The notes beneath the pieces were generated by a model. That model made no database searches, was not told the DNA's origin, and saw nothing but the letters and a program-made list of their open reading frames with translations. DNA of 64,000 nucleotides from Arthrobacter pascens. Its GTDB lineage: Bacteria; Actinomycetota; Actinomycetes; Actinomycetales; Micrococcaceae. This document shows positions 36,360 through 46,350 of this stretch, piece after piece (the stretch's first letter is position 1; every line of letters begins with the position of its first letter). A program made the translations under genes and the position numbers. The stretch is taken from positions 2,418,001-2,482,000 of the forward strand of contig NZ_JAUSXF010000001.1 in NCBI RefSeq assembly GCF_030816475.1, written 5' to 3'.

Positions 36360-37055
36360 ATGACCAGAATGTTGATTATCGGACCACCGGGTTCGGGCAA
36401 GGGCACGCAGGCGGAACGCATTTCTGAACGCCTCGGCGTCGTTGCGATCTCTACCGGCGACATCTTCCGTGCCAACGTGAAGGGCGAAACGCCGCTCGGC
36501 GTCGAAGCCAAGAAGTACATGGACGCGGGCGACTTCGTCCCGGACAGCGTGACCAACAAGATGGTCCGTGACCGCCTCAGCGAAGACGACGTCGAGGACG
36601 GCTTCCTCCTGGACGGTTACCCCCGCACCACCGCCCAGGTTGACTACCTGGACCAGATCCCGGCCGGCGGCGACCAGAAGCTGGACGTCGTCCTGCAGCT
36701 CACCGCGGACGACGAGGAACTCGTCGCCCGGCTCCTGGGCCGTGCCAAGGAAACCGGACGCAGTGACGACAACGAGGCCGTCATCCGCCACCGCCTGGAC
36801 CTCTACCACGAGCAGACCGAGGCTGTTGTGGCAAAGTACGCCGTGCGCGGCATCCTGGCACAGGTGGACGGCATCGGCGGTATCGACGAGGTCACCGATC
36901 GCCTCATCCGCGCAATCAAAGAGTCCCAGGAGCATGAACAAGGCAGACAGTTCGTCGCGGATCCGCCAGATAACGGAAACGCCCCGGCCGGTGAGCCCAC
37001 AGGAAGCCCGAAGGACTGGCTTATCCAGCACCAGGTAGAGGCAGCATGTCCCTAA
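36360..37055 (+). CDS. adk: Adenylate kinase with a C-terminal extension
   Basis: The first ~190 residues are a complete short-type actinobacterial adenylate kinase: P-loop GPPGSGKGTQ at 8-17, AMP-binding STGDIFRANV, the DGYPRT motif, and the short LID with GRAKETGRSDDNEAVIRHRL. It should interconvert ATP, AMP and ADP. The frame then runs on for about 40 residues (from roughly 192), rich in Pro, Gly and Asn, that the family lacks. The usual adk gene lies in a ribosomal-protein operon, so this is likely a second copy. The 1.3 kb after it is non-coding, so the tail may be read-through into a truncated junction. Confidence 0.88.
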   Translation: MTRMLIIGPPGSGKGTQAERISERLGVVAISTGDIFRANVKGETPLGVEAKKYMDAGDFVPDSVTNKMVRDRLSEDDVEDGFLLDGYPRTTAQVDYLDQIPAGGDQKLDVVLQLTADDEELVARLLGRAKETGRSDDNEAVIRHRLDLYHEQTEAVVAKYAVRGILAQVDGIGGIDEVTDRLIRAIKESQEHEQGRQFVADPPDNGNAPAGEPTGSPKDWLIQHQVEAACP

Positions 37056-38394
37056 GTCGCGCCGCACGACACACGCACCGCGAGGACAACCGCAGAAGGT
37101 ATTGACAAAGAATTGGCAACACCCATGACCGACCATCACCCCAACCAACGCTGGCATAACGCGGTACCAGCACATCCGCTTCGCCAGCCGAATACCGCTT
37201 TATTACGGTGCCATGGTGCGATCCGGCTAACAGAGCAGGAGCGGAAAATGAAGACGTCCTTCCCCAACCAAGAGTGGCCGTCCAGTTAGGGCACACCCCA
37301 ACCTGACGTCAGCGTCCCACCCGAGTGCTGTCAGAATGGGTCCATTTCTTTCTTTCCTGGCAAGGTCACGAGTGGGTCCTAGAACTCAACCTGACACGTG
37401 GGGGCGAACGACCTTCTCCCCGTGGAGCGCACCGCCACCCTTGGACCACTTCCGCACTAACCCTGGCACCGGGGCGCCGGCAGCTAACCGCCTGGCTCAC
37501 TCAGAGTCCTCGCGGTCGGTTCCCAACAGGCTAGCCACGATGTCTGCTGCGATGGCCGCGTACATCCGAGCGATGTAGTCTTCCAGGTCTCAGCTAGGGC
37601 AGCCCTCACGGCGATGGTTCCCTGACCGGATCCGGACGGCCAAGCCATTCCGATCGAGCATGTTCTAGAGCCGAATGGGCTTGCGTTGGGGTACGTCTCC
37701 CGCGGATGCCTCCGACCCGACCGGCGGAAACCACTTCCGCTAGGATCGGTGGCACCGTATCCCCACGCCTCTCTACGATGCGCGCTTGGGGGATTCTCGC
37801 TGTTCAAGGACCTCACAGGAGCCTTGCTCCGACCGTGATGTCAGCCGCTGAGCAACTGCAGGTTCGTGGAACAGCAGTATGCGCCGACGGTGGGCTCCTC
37901 TCCCCCAAGGTTCGACTCTCAAGGGCCGCGGCCCGATGCCGGTCAGCAGAAGTTCGCGGCCCGGGTGAAGTCCCATCGGCGCATCGAATACCGCAAATTG
38001 AAATTGCAAATTTTCTCGCCGCTGAATGTTAAAACAGGGGGTGGGTCAGTCCAAATCCCTGTTCCCCTGTTCGTGCAAAGTTCTCGGCATGTAATTGGCC
38101 CCTGGCAGGCGATCAAGTCGACCCTGCCGAGCTTGACCGGGAGACGATAGCGTCCTTGCGAGAGACCATCTGAGAGAAGCTTGATCGACGAACGTTCAAG
38201 AACGTGGTGGGTCGGCATGGGCCACTGCCGCATCGTGCTCGCTCAACCAACCAGAGCTTCCCCGACGAGGACACCCCCAGCGGGGCGGGCACATGTCGCC
38301 CCTCCGAGATGTTGTGCTGGACAGTCCATCCTTCTGGGCCGGGCGCTTTTCCGTGTGCGTCCTCAACCGCTGCGGGTTATCGAAACTTCCTTTC
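37056..38394 (+). other. 1.3 kb without a recognisable gene
   Basis: Between the adenylate kinase and the GH31 remnant no frame combines a ribosome site with family motifs. Several frames of 70-110 codons exist on both strands but have unrelated, low-complexity compositions. This looks like a degraded junction between the aromatic/core part and the sugar island. No integrase, direct repeat or attachment site was recognised. Confidence 0.5.
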
Positions 38395-39356
38395 GTTTAC
38401 CTGGCGAGCCTTCTTCAATCATGAGGCGAGGATCCGGGAAGCGATCACCGTCCAAGCTCTTCTGCCCCCAAAGCCCTTCGGGCCAGGTCCGCCAATCGAG
38501 GACGATCACGTCCAGAGGAATGCTGCGGTCGCCGAACTCTCGGATGGTGTCCAGGACCTCCGTCTGGTCGACGTAGCGTTCCTTCGATTGAACGTAGCCC
38601 AGCAACGCTTTCGGGAGCATCGGAGGTCGGCCGGTCAAGGAGTGTACGCCGTCAAATGAGTTCGTCGAAGGTATCGCCGAAGATGAGGTAGAACTCGAGC
38701 CGGCCCACGCAGGAGCAGGAGATGGTGAAGGCGCCGGACCCGTCCGAGAACTCCATAGCGCTGGCGCCATCGACGAAGACCGAGTACCCCCTGCTCGAGA
38801 GGAGGATTGGTATGGAGATCTTCAGGTTGTGCTGGTAGAGGTATTGATGCTGTCCTCGGAGGTCGAAATGCCCCTCCTCGTGCTGTCCAAGTCCGAATAG
38901 GTGCTCATCTGGATCGGTGCGAAACTCAAGTACGCCGGTGTACGCAGTGCGGTCGAACTCTCTGTCCACCGCGTCCAGCGTGCTCCTCATCCCGTCTGCC
39001 CCCGAGGTCACTTCTACGTTCACGTCTTCGGGTCGGAGTGGCTTGTACACCGCTCTCGGCGCAAGCGCTGGATTGATGTTCCGGAGTGTTGTCACCAACA
39101 TCCCGTTGCGGGTGAAAACGATGCTGTCGTTGTCCGCAGCGAGCTCGGCTGCAAGATCATGTGTTTCAAGAATGCTGCGACCCTCAGTGCTGCGGACACG
39201 GGACTGGGCGCCCGGCGACTCTCCGACGACTGCGCCGCTCAGTGGCGTCCTTGTGGAGAACGGGCCCGAAAGCGAGACCTTGATGATCGTCTCACTCCAC
39301 GGGACTACGCGGAGCTGCTGAGGACCAGTGTCGACGTCAATGAAATCAAGCTGCAT
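38395..39356 (-). pseudogene. GH31 alpha-glycosidase (alpha-xylosidase/alpha-glucosidase), frameshifted and truncated
   Basis: The first frame (39356-38652) encodes about 234 residues of the GH31 N-terminal beta-sandwich, including HLFGLGQHEEGHFDLRG and ILLSSRGYSVFVDGASAMEFS. Homology then moves to another frame (about 38650-38395) with SLTGRPPMLPKALLGYVQSK, IPLDVIVLDW and RFPDPRLMI, the start of the catalytic barrel. The rest of the barrel with the nucleophile Asp is missing. It lies 49 bases after the sugar permease genes on the same strand, so it was the operon's hydrolase. It should be non-functional. Confidence 0.85.
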
Positions 39357-39405
39357 AGTTTTTCCTGGATCGGTCGAATTTGGAATCGCGAGCGAGCTCT
39401 CGCGG

Positions 39406-40257
39406 CTATCGGAACACTCCGCCGAGAGCGACGCCCTTGGTGATGGTGCGATTGAACACGAGGTAGACGATGATCAGCGGGATGGTCGCGAGGGTCAGCC
39501 CGGCGAAGATCGCTCCGGTGTTACTCGCAAACTGCCCCTTGAAGTCGAGCAATCCAACGGGGATGGTGCGACTGCCGGGAGCCTGGAGGAGCACAATCGC
39601 CAGTTGTGTTTCACCCCAGACGAAGAAGGCGTTGATCATGCCCACCGAGACAATCGGGCCCTTCGACAGGGGAAGGACGATCTTTACGAAGGTCTGGATT
39701 CGTCCCAGCCCGTCGATTGCTGCAGCTTCCGCGAGCTCCGAGGGGAATCCCAGGTAGAAGCTGTGCAGGATCAGCACGCACGTGGGGAGGCACAGCGCGA
39801 TGTACAGTACTCCCAGTGCCCATGGTGAGCCCAGCAGATCGAGGGCGTTGAACGCGGTGTAGTACGGGATCAACAGCATGATCAGAGGCAATGTCGTCGC
39901 CACCAGGAACAGTCTGACGACCATCATCCGCACCCGGGGCGTTGCGAGCGTCGCGAAGTAGGCGGTGAACGCTCCGATGAGCAAGCAACCTGTGATCGCC
40001 ACGGTTGTGACTATCGCCGAGTTCAGCAGATAGACCGCGAAACCTTGGCCGCCTGGGGCTCCCTTCCACGCGTCAACGAAGTTCTGCGGATGCCATTTGA
40101 CGTTGAAGAGTCCCAGCGGATCAGTGTAGATGTCCGTGTTCGATTTGAACGCCAGCAGAATGATGAGCGCGAACGGGATGATTGCGAGCACACTCCAGAG
40201 GATTGCACCAGTGTGGCCGACGACGGTGCTGGCGCGAACGCGGGTTTTGCGGGTCAT
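39406..40257 (-). CDS. Sugar ABC transporter permease, MalG type
   Basis: 283 residues with six membrane helices. The cytoplasmic EAA loop is ELAEAAAIDGLGRIQTFVKIVLPLSKGPI, the binding site for the ATPase. The start MTRKTRVRAS overlaps the stop of the preceding permease (ATGA). It forms the transmembrane channel with the MalF-type subunit. No ATPase gene is present, as is usual in actinobacteria where one shared MsiK-type ATPase serves many such systems. Confidence 0.92.
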   Translation of the reverse strand: MTRKTRVRASTVVGHTGAILWSVLAIIPFALIILLAFKSNTDIYTDPLGLFNVKWHPQNFVDAWKGAPGGQGFAVYLLNSAIVTTVAITGCLLIGAFTAYFATLATPRVRMMVVRLFLVATTLPLIMLLIPYYTAFNALDLLGSPWALGVLYIALCLPTCVLILHSFYLGFPSELAEAAAIDGLGRIQTFVKIVLPLSKGPIVSVGMINAFFVWGETQLAIVLLQAPGSRTIPVGLLDFKGQFASNTGAIFAGLTLATIPLIIVYLVFNRTITKGVALGGVFR

Positions 40258-41204
40258 TCGTCTACCCCTTTCCGGGATCCGAGGGCTTGTCCGGCCAGGC
40301 CGACAACGAGAAGAAGGAGACCACCGACGACGCTGACAGCGGCGGCAAGGCCGAAGTTGGCGAAGAGGAACGCATCTTTGTAGACCTGCACCGGCAGGAT
40401 GGTGGTCGCGTTTCCGGGCCCACCTAGGGTCATTCCCCACACCAGGGTGAATCCGTTGAAAGCCCAGATCACCTCGAGAAGCACAATCATGGAAAGCACC
40501 GGACGCACGAGCGGCAGCGTGATCGAAAAGAACTGTCGAATCCGGGACGCACCGTCGATCGACGCTGCTTCGTACACGGAGACGGGCACCTCCTCCATCC
40601 CACCGAGAATGACGAGGAACGCGAACCCCACACCCGCCCAGACGGCCACGGCAATGATGACGTACATGGCAGTGGAAGGATCGGCGAGCCAGGCATGTGT
40701 ACGGCCGAGACCGATGGCGCCCAAGAAGGCATTTACGGCACCCGACCGGGGCTGCACAGACAGCGCCCAGAAGACTGCAACGGCCGACGGCGGCGCAATC
40801 GCGGGCAAGAACCAGACGACGCGGTAGAAGGCCTTCCCTCGAATGCCCCCGGACACTAGCGCGGCAAGAACGGTCGCAATAGCGGAGAGGATGAGCGCGG
40901 CTCCGACGCCGAGGGCGACAGATCGGAACAGAGCCTCACGCACAGCGGGGCTTGTGAAGGCAGTGACGTAGTTGTCAATACCGATGTACCGGGCTTCGCC
41001 GATACCGGGCCACTGAGTGAAAGAAGTCCGGACCAGATCGATGATCGGGAGGCCAAAGAACACCGCGAGGATGATCAGGCCGGGTGCGAGCATCCACCAT
41101 ACTTCACGGGGTGTCCCCCGCCGTGTCGCTGATCGTGGAGTTTGTCGTGAGCGTCCGGATTCGTTGGGAAGGACTGCTGTCACTGTTTCGAGTGAACTCA
41201 CCAT
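40254..41204 (-). CDS. Sugar ABC transporter permease, MalF type
   Basis: 316 residues with six membrane helices beginning VWWMLAPGLIILAVFFGLPI and an EAA loop SVYEAASIDGASRIRQFFSITLPLVRPV. The start at 41204 (MVSSLETVTA) is preceded by AGAAAGG. It lies 61 bases after the binding-protein gene. Together with MalG-like and lipoprotein genes it makes a CUT1-type oligosaccharide importer. Confidence 0.92.
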   Translation of the reverse strand: MVSSLETVTAVLPNESGRSRQTPRSATRRGTPREVWWMLAPGLIILAVFFGLPIIDLVRTSFTQWPGIGEARYIGIDNYVTAFTSPAVREALFRSVALGVGAALILSAIATVLAALVSGGIRGKAFYRVVWFLPAIAPPSAVAVFWALSVQPRSGAVNAFLGAIGLGRTHAWLADPSTAMYVIIAVAVWAGVGFAFLVILGGMEEVPVSVYEAASIDGASRIRQFFSITLPLVRPVLSMIVLLEVIWAFNGFTLVWGMTLGGPGNATTILPVQVYKDAFLFANFGLAAAVSVVGGLLLLVVGLAGQALGSRKGVDE

Positions 41205-41265
41205 ACGCCTTTCTTGAAAAACATGAACGTGTGCCGCCCGCCACTGCGGGCGGCACACATTCGGG

Positions 41266-42603
41266 TTACTTGTTCTGGGACTTATATTTGTCGAACGCGT
41301 CCTGCTGCGCCTGACCGACCTGTTCCGCGGTGGTCTGTCCGCTGAGGAGCTGCTGGATCTGTGGGTCCATGAACGATCCGCCGAGGGAGCCGGGGAGAGT
41401 GGCGGTCAAGCCGAGGCCGAATCCGACCGAGTTGGTGTATTCGACGATGCTCTGCACCACGGGCCCGAGACCGGGAACGTCCGACGCTTTGACCGTATTG
41501 ACGGCGGGAAGGGACCCTACTTTCTCTGCAGCGAACTTCTGAACATCGTCGGATGAGTACACAGCCAGGAACTTCTTGGCGAGGTCGATGTTCTTCGACG
41601 TCTTCGGAATCGCCAGCGTGTCACCGGCGTACAGCGTCGGAAGGGTCGGCTGGTCTTTTGCGCCGGGGAGCAGGAGCCAGTCGTACTTGAAGCCGACGTC
41701 GCCGATAACGGAAGGGATCCAGGCGCCGCCGAGGAACATAGCGGCGTTACCCGCGGTGAAGGACGCCTGTGCCTGGTCTCCCGCGGCGCCGACCATTCCT
41801 TCCTGGAAGACGTTCTTGTCGTTCCACTCTTTGATCTGTTTGAGCGAATCCGTGAACGCGGGGCCGGCGTACTTCTCCTTGGGGTTCACTCCCGGCTGCC
41901 ACGACACGAGGTAGTCTTTCAGCGCGTCGGGCGAGTTCGCCTGCAGCTGCGCGTCCTGAAGCCACGCGAGCTGGTACCCGGCTGCCCCTCCGGCGGCGAG
42001 GCCGTCATATCCCGCGGCGTCGAGCTTCCCGACAATGTTGTACAGTTCGTCGTTCGAGGCGATCTGGTGGTTGGCCGGTGCAGTGATTCCTGCCTTCGCG
42101 AACGCGTCCTTGTTGTAGTACACCACGTTGTAGAAGGTGGTATCGAACAGCGCGAGATAAGGAGTGCCGTTCCATTTGAGGGCCCCCGCGATTGAGTCGC
42201 CGTAGCGAGACTCGAGGTCAGCGTCGGCCCATAGGTCATCGAGGGGCACGAGTGCGTCGGCCTTCATCAGGTCGGAGTAGGGCTGAGCGTTGAGCGGCAC
42301 GAGGCCGATATCCGGAGCATTCGAAGATGCCATGATCTGTGAGTTGGTGGTGGCCTTCTGCTGCTCGGTCACCGTCTGGAATTCGACGGTCACCCCGGGG
42401 TTCTCCTTCTTGAAGATCTCGGCTGCGTACTCGAAGGCAGGCTGCTGGACCGACTGGACTTGCACAGTCAGTTTCTTGTCGGCGCCGCTTCCGGCCGGTG
42501 CGCCGGGCGTGCAGCCTGCGAGGGCGAGCGCAGTGATGCCTATGAAGGCACTGATCGAGAGCACGCGCGTGCGTGCCCCCCGCTTAACCTGGTTCTGGTG
42601 CAT
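41266..42603 (-). CDS. Sugar ABC transporter substrate-binding lipoprotein
   Basis: 445 residues with a lipoprotein signal: a basic start, a hydrophobic stretch and the lipobox LALAGC near residue 32. The mature part is a type 1 extracellular solute-binding protein with KLTVQVQSVQQPAFEYAAEIF and AAMFLGGAWIPSVIGD. The ATG follows AAAGGAG with five-base spacing. It captures the oligosaccharide for the permeases downstream. Neighbouring fucosidase and GH31 genes suggest a fucose- or xylose-decorated oligosaccharide. A LacI-type operator lies 48 bases upstream. Confidence 0.93.
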   Translation of the reverse strand: MHQNQVKRGARTRVLSISAFIGITALALAGCTPGAPAGSGADKKLTVQVQSVQQPAFEYAAEIFKKENPGVTVEFQTVTEQQKATTNSQIMASSNAPDIGLVPLNAQPYSDLMKADALVPLDDLWADADLESRYGDSIAGALKWNGTPYLALFDTTFYNVVYYNKDAFAKAGITAPANHQIASNDELYNIVGKLDAAGYDGLAAGGAAGYQLAWLQDAQLQANSPDALKDYLVSWQPGVNPKEKYAGPAFTDSLKQIKEWNDKNVFQEGMVGAAGDQAQASFTAGNAAMFLGGAWIPSVIGDVGFKYDWLLLPGAKDQPTLPTLYAGDTLAIPKTSKNIDLAKKFLAVYSSDDVQKFAAEKVGSLPAVNTVKASDVPGLGPVVQSIVEYTNSVGFGLGLTATLPGSLGGSFMDPQIQQLLSGQTTAEQVGQAQQDAFDKYKSQNK

Positions 42604-42650
42604 TTTCACTCCTTTGTGATTTCTGTGTGACGTCGGTGATTCTGTAGGGT

Positions 42651-42662
42651 GAATCGTTTCGC
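42651..42662 (-). promoter_or_regulatory. LacI-type operator upstream of the ABC transporter operon
   Basis: On the minus strand GCGAAACGATTC, a near-copy of the palindrome GCGAAACGTTTC found at 45514. It sits 48-59 bases before the binding-protein ATG, where a LacI-type repressor would block the promoter. Confidence 0.6.
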
Positions 42663-42754
42663 TCTGTCGGTGTAAATATAGCATCGGCGGAGCTGGGTGT
42701 CTCGATTTATTTGCTACATGTCGTTCTCCCTCGCCGATTCACGGGAGAGAAACG

Positions 42755-43981
42755 TTATGCTTTCGGGTTGAATCCTGCATCCTCAGCCGCTGGCAGCCCG
42801 AAGACGACCGCGTTGAGCCCCCCGTCCGTGCGGACAACGGAGAGGGGGTTGTCTGCTACCACGACGATGGAGTCGCGGTGCCGCCACGCAACCCACCATT
42901 CGCTACCGGTGATGGTTACAGTGTCGGGCTCAATCGGTGACCTGTCGAGCGTGTAGGGCTTCAGATTCTGGCTCCATTCGCCGAACCCTTCGAGGGTCCG
43001 GCGCTGGAGGTCGGGAATCCGCCCACTGGCCTCGGGCCCGATGTTCAGCAAGAGACGGCCGCCGCGCGAAACTATGTCCGCGTACAGACGAGCAAGCTCG
43101 CGCGCAGAGAGCGTCAAGGATTCATCCTCTATGCGGTTGTAACCGAACGAGAACCCGAGCCCGCGGTTGTGCTCCCAACCCACCCCGCGCTCGTTCTGTG
43201 TATCGTGCGAGTACTCGCTGGTTCGGTAGTCCCACACCGGTGCGCCCCATCGGTCATTGACGATGCCATCAGGCACCACATGCTTGTAGTACGCCAGTAG
43301 TTGCACGAGAGAGCCGTCAGCCTTACCCGCGTCCGGCCATTCGATGTCGTTCCAGATCACTGCAGGCTTGTAACGGTCAATCAGGTCACGGACGTGTGCG
43401 GTTGCGTATTCGGCGTACTCGGCGTCGTTGGGGCGGTACTCGGTAACATCGGACATCGATTCGATAGGAGGGAAATCGGTGAAGGCCCAGTCAAGCCCGC
43501 CTGAGTAGTAGACCCCGAAGCGCATTCCCTCCTTGCGCACAGCCTTAGCGAGCGGAGCGAGGAGATCGAGCTTGGGTCCCCGAGCGACCGTGGACAGACT
43601 GCCGGCACCGGGCGCGTCCCACAGTGTCACCCCATCGTGATGCTTCGTGACGGGGATGACATAGTCCGCACCGGCCCGATGAAACAGCCGGGCCCATTCG
43701 GACGGATCGAACTGGTTGGGGTTCCATCGATCAAGGAAGGCGTCGTACGTGTTGTCTCCGTACTCAGCGGCGTGGTGTAGCGCCGCCGGCGATCCCGTAA
43801 TCCGGGATGTGTTCGCGTACCACTCGGCGTACGCGTTGTGGGAGAACCATTTCTCTTCCGGTACGGCGCCCCATGCACCAGTCGGTTCGGCCCATGCAGG
43901 AACCGAGTACGGCCCCCAGTGGATGAAAATGCCCAGGCTGGACTGTCTGGCCCATTCGGGCAGGGTGGGACTATCGGTCAT
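42755..43981 (-). CDS. GH29 alpha-L-fucosidase
   Basis: A complete 408-residue glycoside hydrolase family 29 enzyme without a signal peptide. It has the N-terminal SLGIFIHWGPYSVPAWAE, then VIPVTKHHDGVTLWDAP, and the nucleophile motif AVIWNDIEWPD with Asp212. The C-terminal beta domain ends at DAGFNPKA. It retains configuration while releasing fucose from oligosaccharides, and works in the cytoplasm on sugars imported by the adjacent ABC system. It starts behind AAGGAG. The gene is separated from the ABC operon by 150 bases with an operator, and is divergent from the LacI gene. Confidence 0.92.
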   Translation of the reverse strand: MTDSPTLPEWARQSSLGIFIHWGPYSVPAWAEPTGAWGAVPEEKWFSHNAYAEWYANTSRITGSPAALHHAAEYGDNTYDAFLDRWNPNQFDPSEWARLFHRAGADYVIPVTKHHDGVTLWDAPGAGSLSTVARGPKLDLLAPLAKAVRKEGMRFGVYYSGGLDWAFTDFPPIESMSDVTEYRPNDAEYAEYATAHVRDLIDRYKPAVIWNDIEWPDAGKADGSLVQLLAYYKHVVPDGIVNDRWGAPVWDYRTSEYSHDTQNERGVGWEHNRGLGFSFGYNRIEDESLTLSARELARLYADIVSRGGRLLLNIGPEASGRIPDLQRRTLEGFGEWSQNLKPYTLDRSPIEPDTVTITGSEWWVAWRHRDSIVVVADNPLSVVRTDGGLNAVVFGLPAAEDAGFNPKA

Positions 43982-44054
43982 TGCTTTCTCCTTGGCGTGG
44001 TTTGGCGAGTCGCTGCTTGGCGCCCGCCTGGTAAGTAGATGGTCTTGCGACAGA

Positions 44055-44066
44055 GCGAAACGACTA
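44055..44066. promoter_or_regulatory. LacI-type operator between the fucosidase and LacI genes
   Basis: GCGAAACGACTA repeats the GCGAAACG half of the other operators in this island. It lies in the 125-base divergent region, able to act on both genes. Confidence 0.5.
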
Positions 44067-44106
44067 AAGGTTCGCGGATCATGGGTAGACTCGCGATAGC
44101 ATCGTT

Positions 44107-45183
44107 ATGAGCGTGAACGGTGCCCACAACTCGCGATACGAAGGACCGAAATTGTCGACAAGCAACAGATCCCCCGCAACTTACAAGGACATCCAGCGAT
44201 TGACTGGTTTGTCGTTGGCGACGATTTCGAAGTACTACAACGGGCGAAACGTTCTTTCCTCGAACCGAGAAGTGATTGAGTCGGCGGCCACGGAACTGAA
44301 CTATCGACCGAACGCGTTCGCCAGCAGCTTGAGGCGCGGCGTGACTCGAACCGTCGGCGTGTTGCTGCCCTCTTTCCAGGTTCCCTTCCACCTCGAGATC
44401 GTCGTTGGAATCGAAAAATACCTGCGCAGTCAGGGCATCGGGGTGCTTTTGACCTCCAACGAGCAGGACGGAACTCCGTCCAGCGTCAATGCAGTCGAGC
44501 TGCTTCTGAGCAGAAGGGTCGATGGCATCATCGGCGTTCCCGCGCTGTCGGACTCCTCGGCGCTCGACACCGCGGTCTCGATTGGCATCCCTGTCGTCAC
44601 CGTGGACTGGTGCCCGAGCGGCCTTGACGCCGACTCCGTCACCCTTGACAACGTGCAGGCGGGCAAAGTTGCAACCCAGCACCTGATTGACCACGGCCAC
44701 CGAACCCTCGGCGCTCTGGTTGGCGAAGAAGGAATGTGGAGCCTGCAGGGCCGGCTTGACGGCTTCCTCGCAGCCGCTCGCGCTGCCGGCATCACCATCG
44801 CCGAAGACCACATCCAACGCGCCCCTCTCAACGTGGACGACGGATATGCGGCGATGATGCGATTGCTTGCGGCAGACACGCGCCCCACTGCGGTGTTCGC
44901 CGGGAACTACGACCTGACCGTCGGCGCCGTGGCCGCCCTGAACGACTCCGGGCTCCGCCTCGGCCGCGATGTCTCCCTCGTTGGTTTCGACTCTGTGGAG
45001 CTCGCCCAGGTAACGCGCCCGAAACTGACGGTCTACGTGCAGCCCGTCGAACAGATCGCAACCGAGGCCGCTCGAATAATGAATGCCCGGCTGGACACTC
45101 CGGACGCGTCGAGGAGCCGCATAGTTCTGGAGCTTCCGGGGCACCTGCAGATCGGTGCGTCGGTTCGGCGGCTGAGCGACTGA
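44107..45183 (+). CDS. LacI-family transcriptional regulator
   Basis: A full-length regulator (358 residues from ATG 44107). A TTG at 44152 with a much better ribosome site (GAAGGA, six bases away) gives 343 residues and is probably the true start. The N-terminal HTH reads YKDIQRLTGLSLATISKYYNGR, and the hinge has YRPNAFASSLRRG. A periplasmic-binding-like sugar domain follows, with TVGVLLPSFQVPFHLEIV and DVSLVGFDSVELAQVTRP. It probably represses the fucosidase and ABC genes through the GCGAAACG boxes. Confidence 0.92.
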   Translation: MSVNGAHNSRYEGPKLSTSNRSPATYKDIQRLTGLSLATISKYYNGRNVLSSNREVIESAATELNYRPNAFASSLRRGVTRTVGVLLPSFQVPFHLEIVVGIEKYLRSQGIGVLLTSNEQDGTPSSVNAVELLLSRRVDGIIGVPALSDSSALDTAVSIGIPVVTVDWCPSGLDADSVTLDNVQAGKVATQHLIDHGHRTLGALVGEEGMWSLQGRLDGFLAAARAAGITIAEDHIQRAPLNVDDGYAAMMRLLAADTRPTAVFAGNYDLTVGAVAALNDSGLRLGRDVSLVGFDSVELAQVTRPKLTVYVQPVEQIATEAARIMNARLDTPDASRSRIVLELPGHLQIGASVRRLSD

Positions 45184-45222
45184 ACTCCTGGGCCAATCCA
45201 TATGCACGTCGGTCCCCACCTT

Positions 45223-45489
45223 TTACGCGATTCCGATTGTCAGCAGCACGTTCGCGTAAGCGCGCCGCTCTCCCGTGGCAACGAAGAGGCCCGTGTCGGC
45301 AGCGCGAACTCTAGATATGGTCTTCGTACAGCCCTTCACCGCCTGCGCGATATCGGCGGGACCGTAACAGTCGGATCCGAAGGTGCCCATTCCGATTGCG
45401 GGAATCCTCATACCAGAGCGAAGCGTGCGCGAAGGCACAGGCGCAGGCGCAGGATCAATGTGAATGACAGACGGACCAGCCGTAGACAT
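45223..45489 (-). pseudogene. Aldo/keto reductase, N-terminal fragment
   Basis: The ATG at 45489 follows GAGGAG and begins a frame with RTLRSGMRIPAIGMGTFGSD, then PADIAQAVKG, the first beta strand and helix of an aldo/keto reductase. After about 55 residues the homology is lost and the frame ends at 45223, instead of the usual ~300 residues. The catalytic Tyr and Lys regions are absent. A perfect LacI-type palindrome just upstream shows that the gene once belonged to the local sugar regulon. Confidence 0.65.
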
Positions 45490-45513
45490 GGGACTCCTCG
45501 GGCTAACAGTAGG

Positions 45514-45527
45514 GCGAAACGTTTCAC
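45514..45527 (-). promoter_or_regulatory. LacI-type operator, best copy
   Basis: GCGAAACGTTTCAC contains the perfect palindrome GAAACGTTTC (45516-45525). It lies about 27 bases upstream of the truncated aldo/keto reductase start. It is the best-conserved operator in the island although its gene is dead. Confidence 0.65.
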
Positions 45528-45699
45528 TCAGCGTAGAGCGCCGTGCAGCGCAAATCAACTGTGTGCCGACCCCAATGATCCAGGTACTTGTGTAACTGCG
45601 AGTGATTATTGGTCCGCAATGCCACCTTCGCGAGGCGATGCATCTTGAAACCTCGATGCGCCTGTCGTAACGTTTTGCTCCATTGCGTGGTCCACCCGC

Positions 45700-46176
45700 A
45701 CGATCTTCCTGCCTTCCGGCAACCGAAATGTAGACCTCCGATACGTGCCCGACCCGGTTCCGGCTGAGCAGGTCATCGCATTTGGTCCCGGCGTCACCGA
45801 TCTGGAGCTCGCCGACAGTGTCGTTGTGTACCACATCAGTGGATGCGGGCTATGCCGCGACTGCCGCCTGGGATACCAGATCAGCTGCACTTCTTCAGAA
45901 CGTCGCGCACACGGCTGGCAGCGCGGTGGCGGTCACTCCGACCTGCTTGTGACCGACAGCCGTGATCTACTCAGATTTCCTGACAGCATGACCTCTATCT
46001 GGACGGAGCCTGCGTTGCCTGCCTGTGGATTCGGAATCGCGTACGAGGCTCTCCTGAGGCTCGACCTTTCCGGAAGAGACAGATCGGCATCGTCTGGCAG
46101 GACCGACGATGCCCTGGCGCTGCCGCCCGGGTCCGTGCTGGTACTTACCAATCTCAAGGAAGAGCTAAGTAGATGA
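45700..46176 (+). pseudogene. Zinc-dependent alcohol dehydrogenase (MDR family), fragment
   Basis: A frame starting near 45745 encodes VPDPVPAEQVIAFGPGVTDL, then VVVYHISGCGLCRDCRLGYQ, then WQRGGGHSDLLV and CGFGIAYEALLRLDLSGRD. These are the GroES-like domain and structural zinc-loop region of a medium-chain dehydrogenase. The N-terminal catalytic Cys region is out of frame upstream, and the NAD domain is missing after about residue 110. The frame ends at 46176. Non-functional. Confidence 0.7.
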
Positions 46177-46350
46177 AAACCATTCCCAGTCACGCGATCA
46201 ACTAACCGGTTCGCCGCCGTGTTCGGAGCAACGACGATGGCGGTGGGTGTGTTCGTTGGCGCCGCCGCGACTCTGCCCGCCCAAGCTGTCACCCGAGCGG
46301 AGCCGAGTGGCCCGGAATCGTCGGTAACGCTCAAGGGACCACATCTCTGA
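46173..46350 (+). pseudogene. Start of a secreted protein gene, signal-peptide remnant
   Basis: An ATG at 46173 begins MKTIPSHAIN and meets a stop. In a shifted frame 46217-46350 encodes FGATTMAVGVFVGAAATLPA followed by QAVTRAEPSG, a clear Sec signal peptide with an AQA cleavage site, ending at a stop after about 20 mature residues. It is the broken start of an exported protein, perhaps a hydrolase of the sugar island. Confidence 0.5.
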
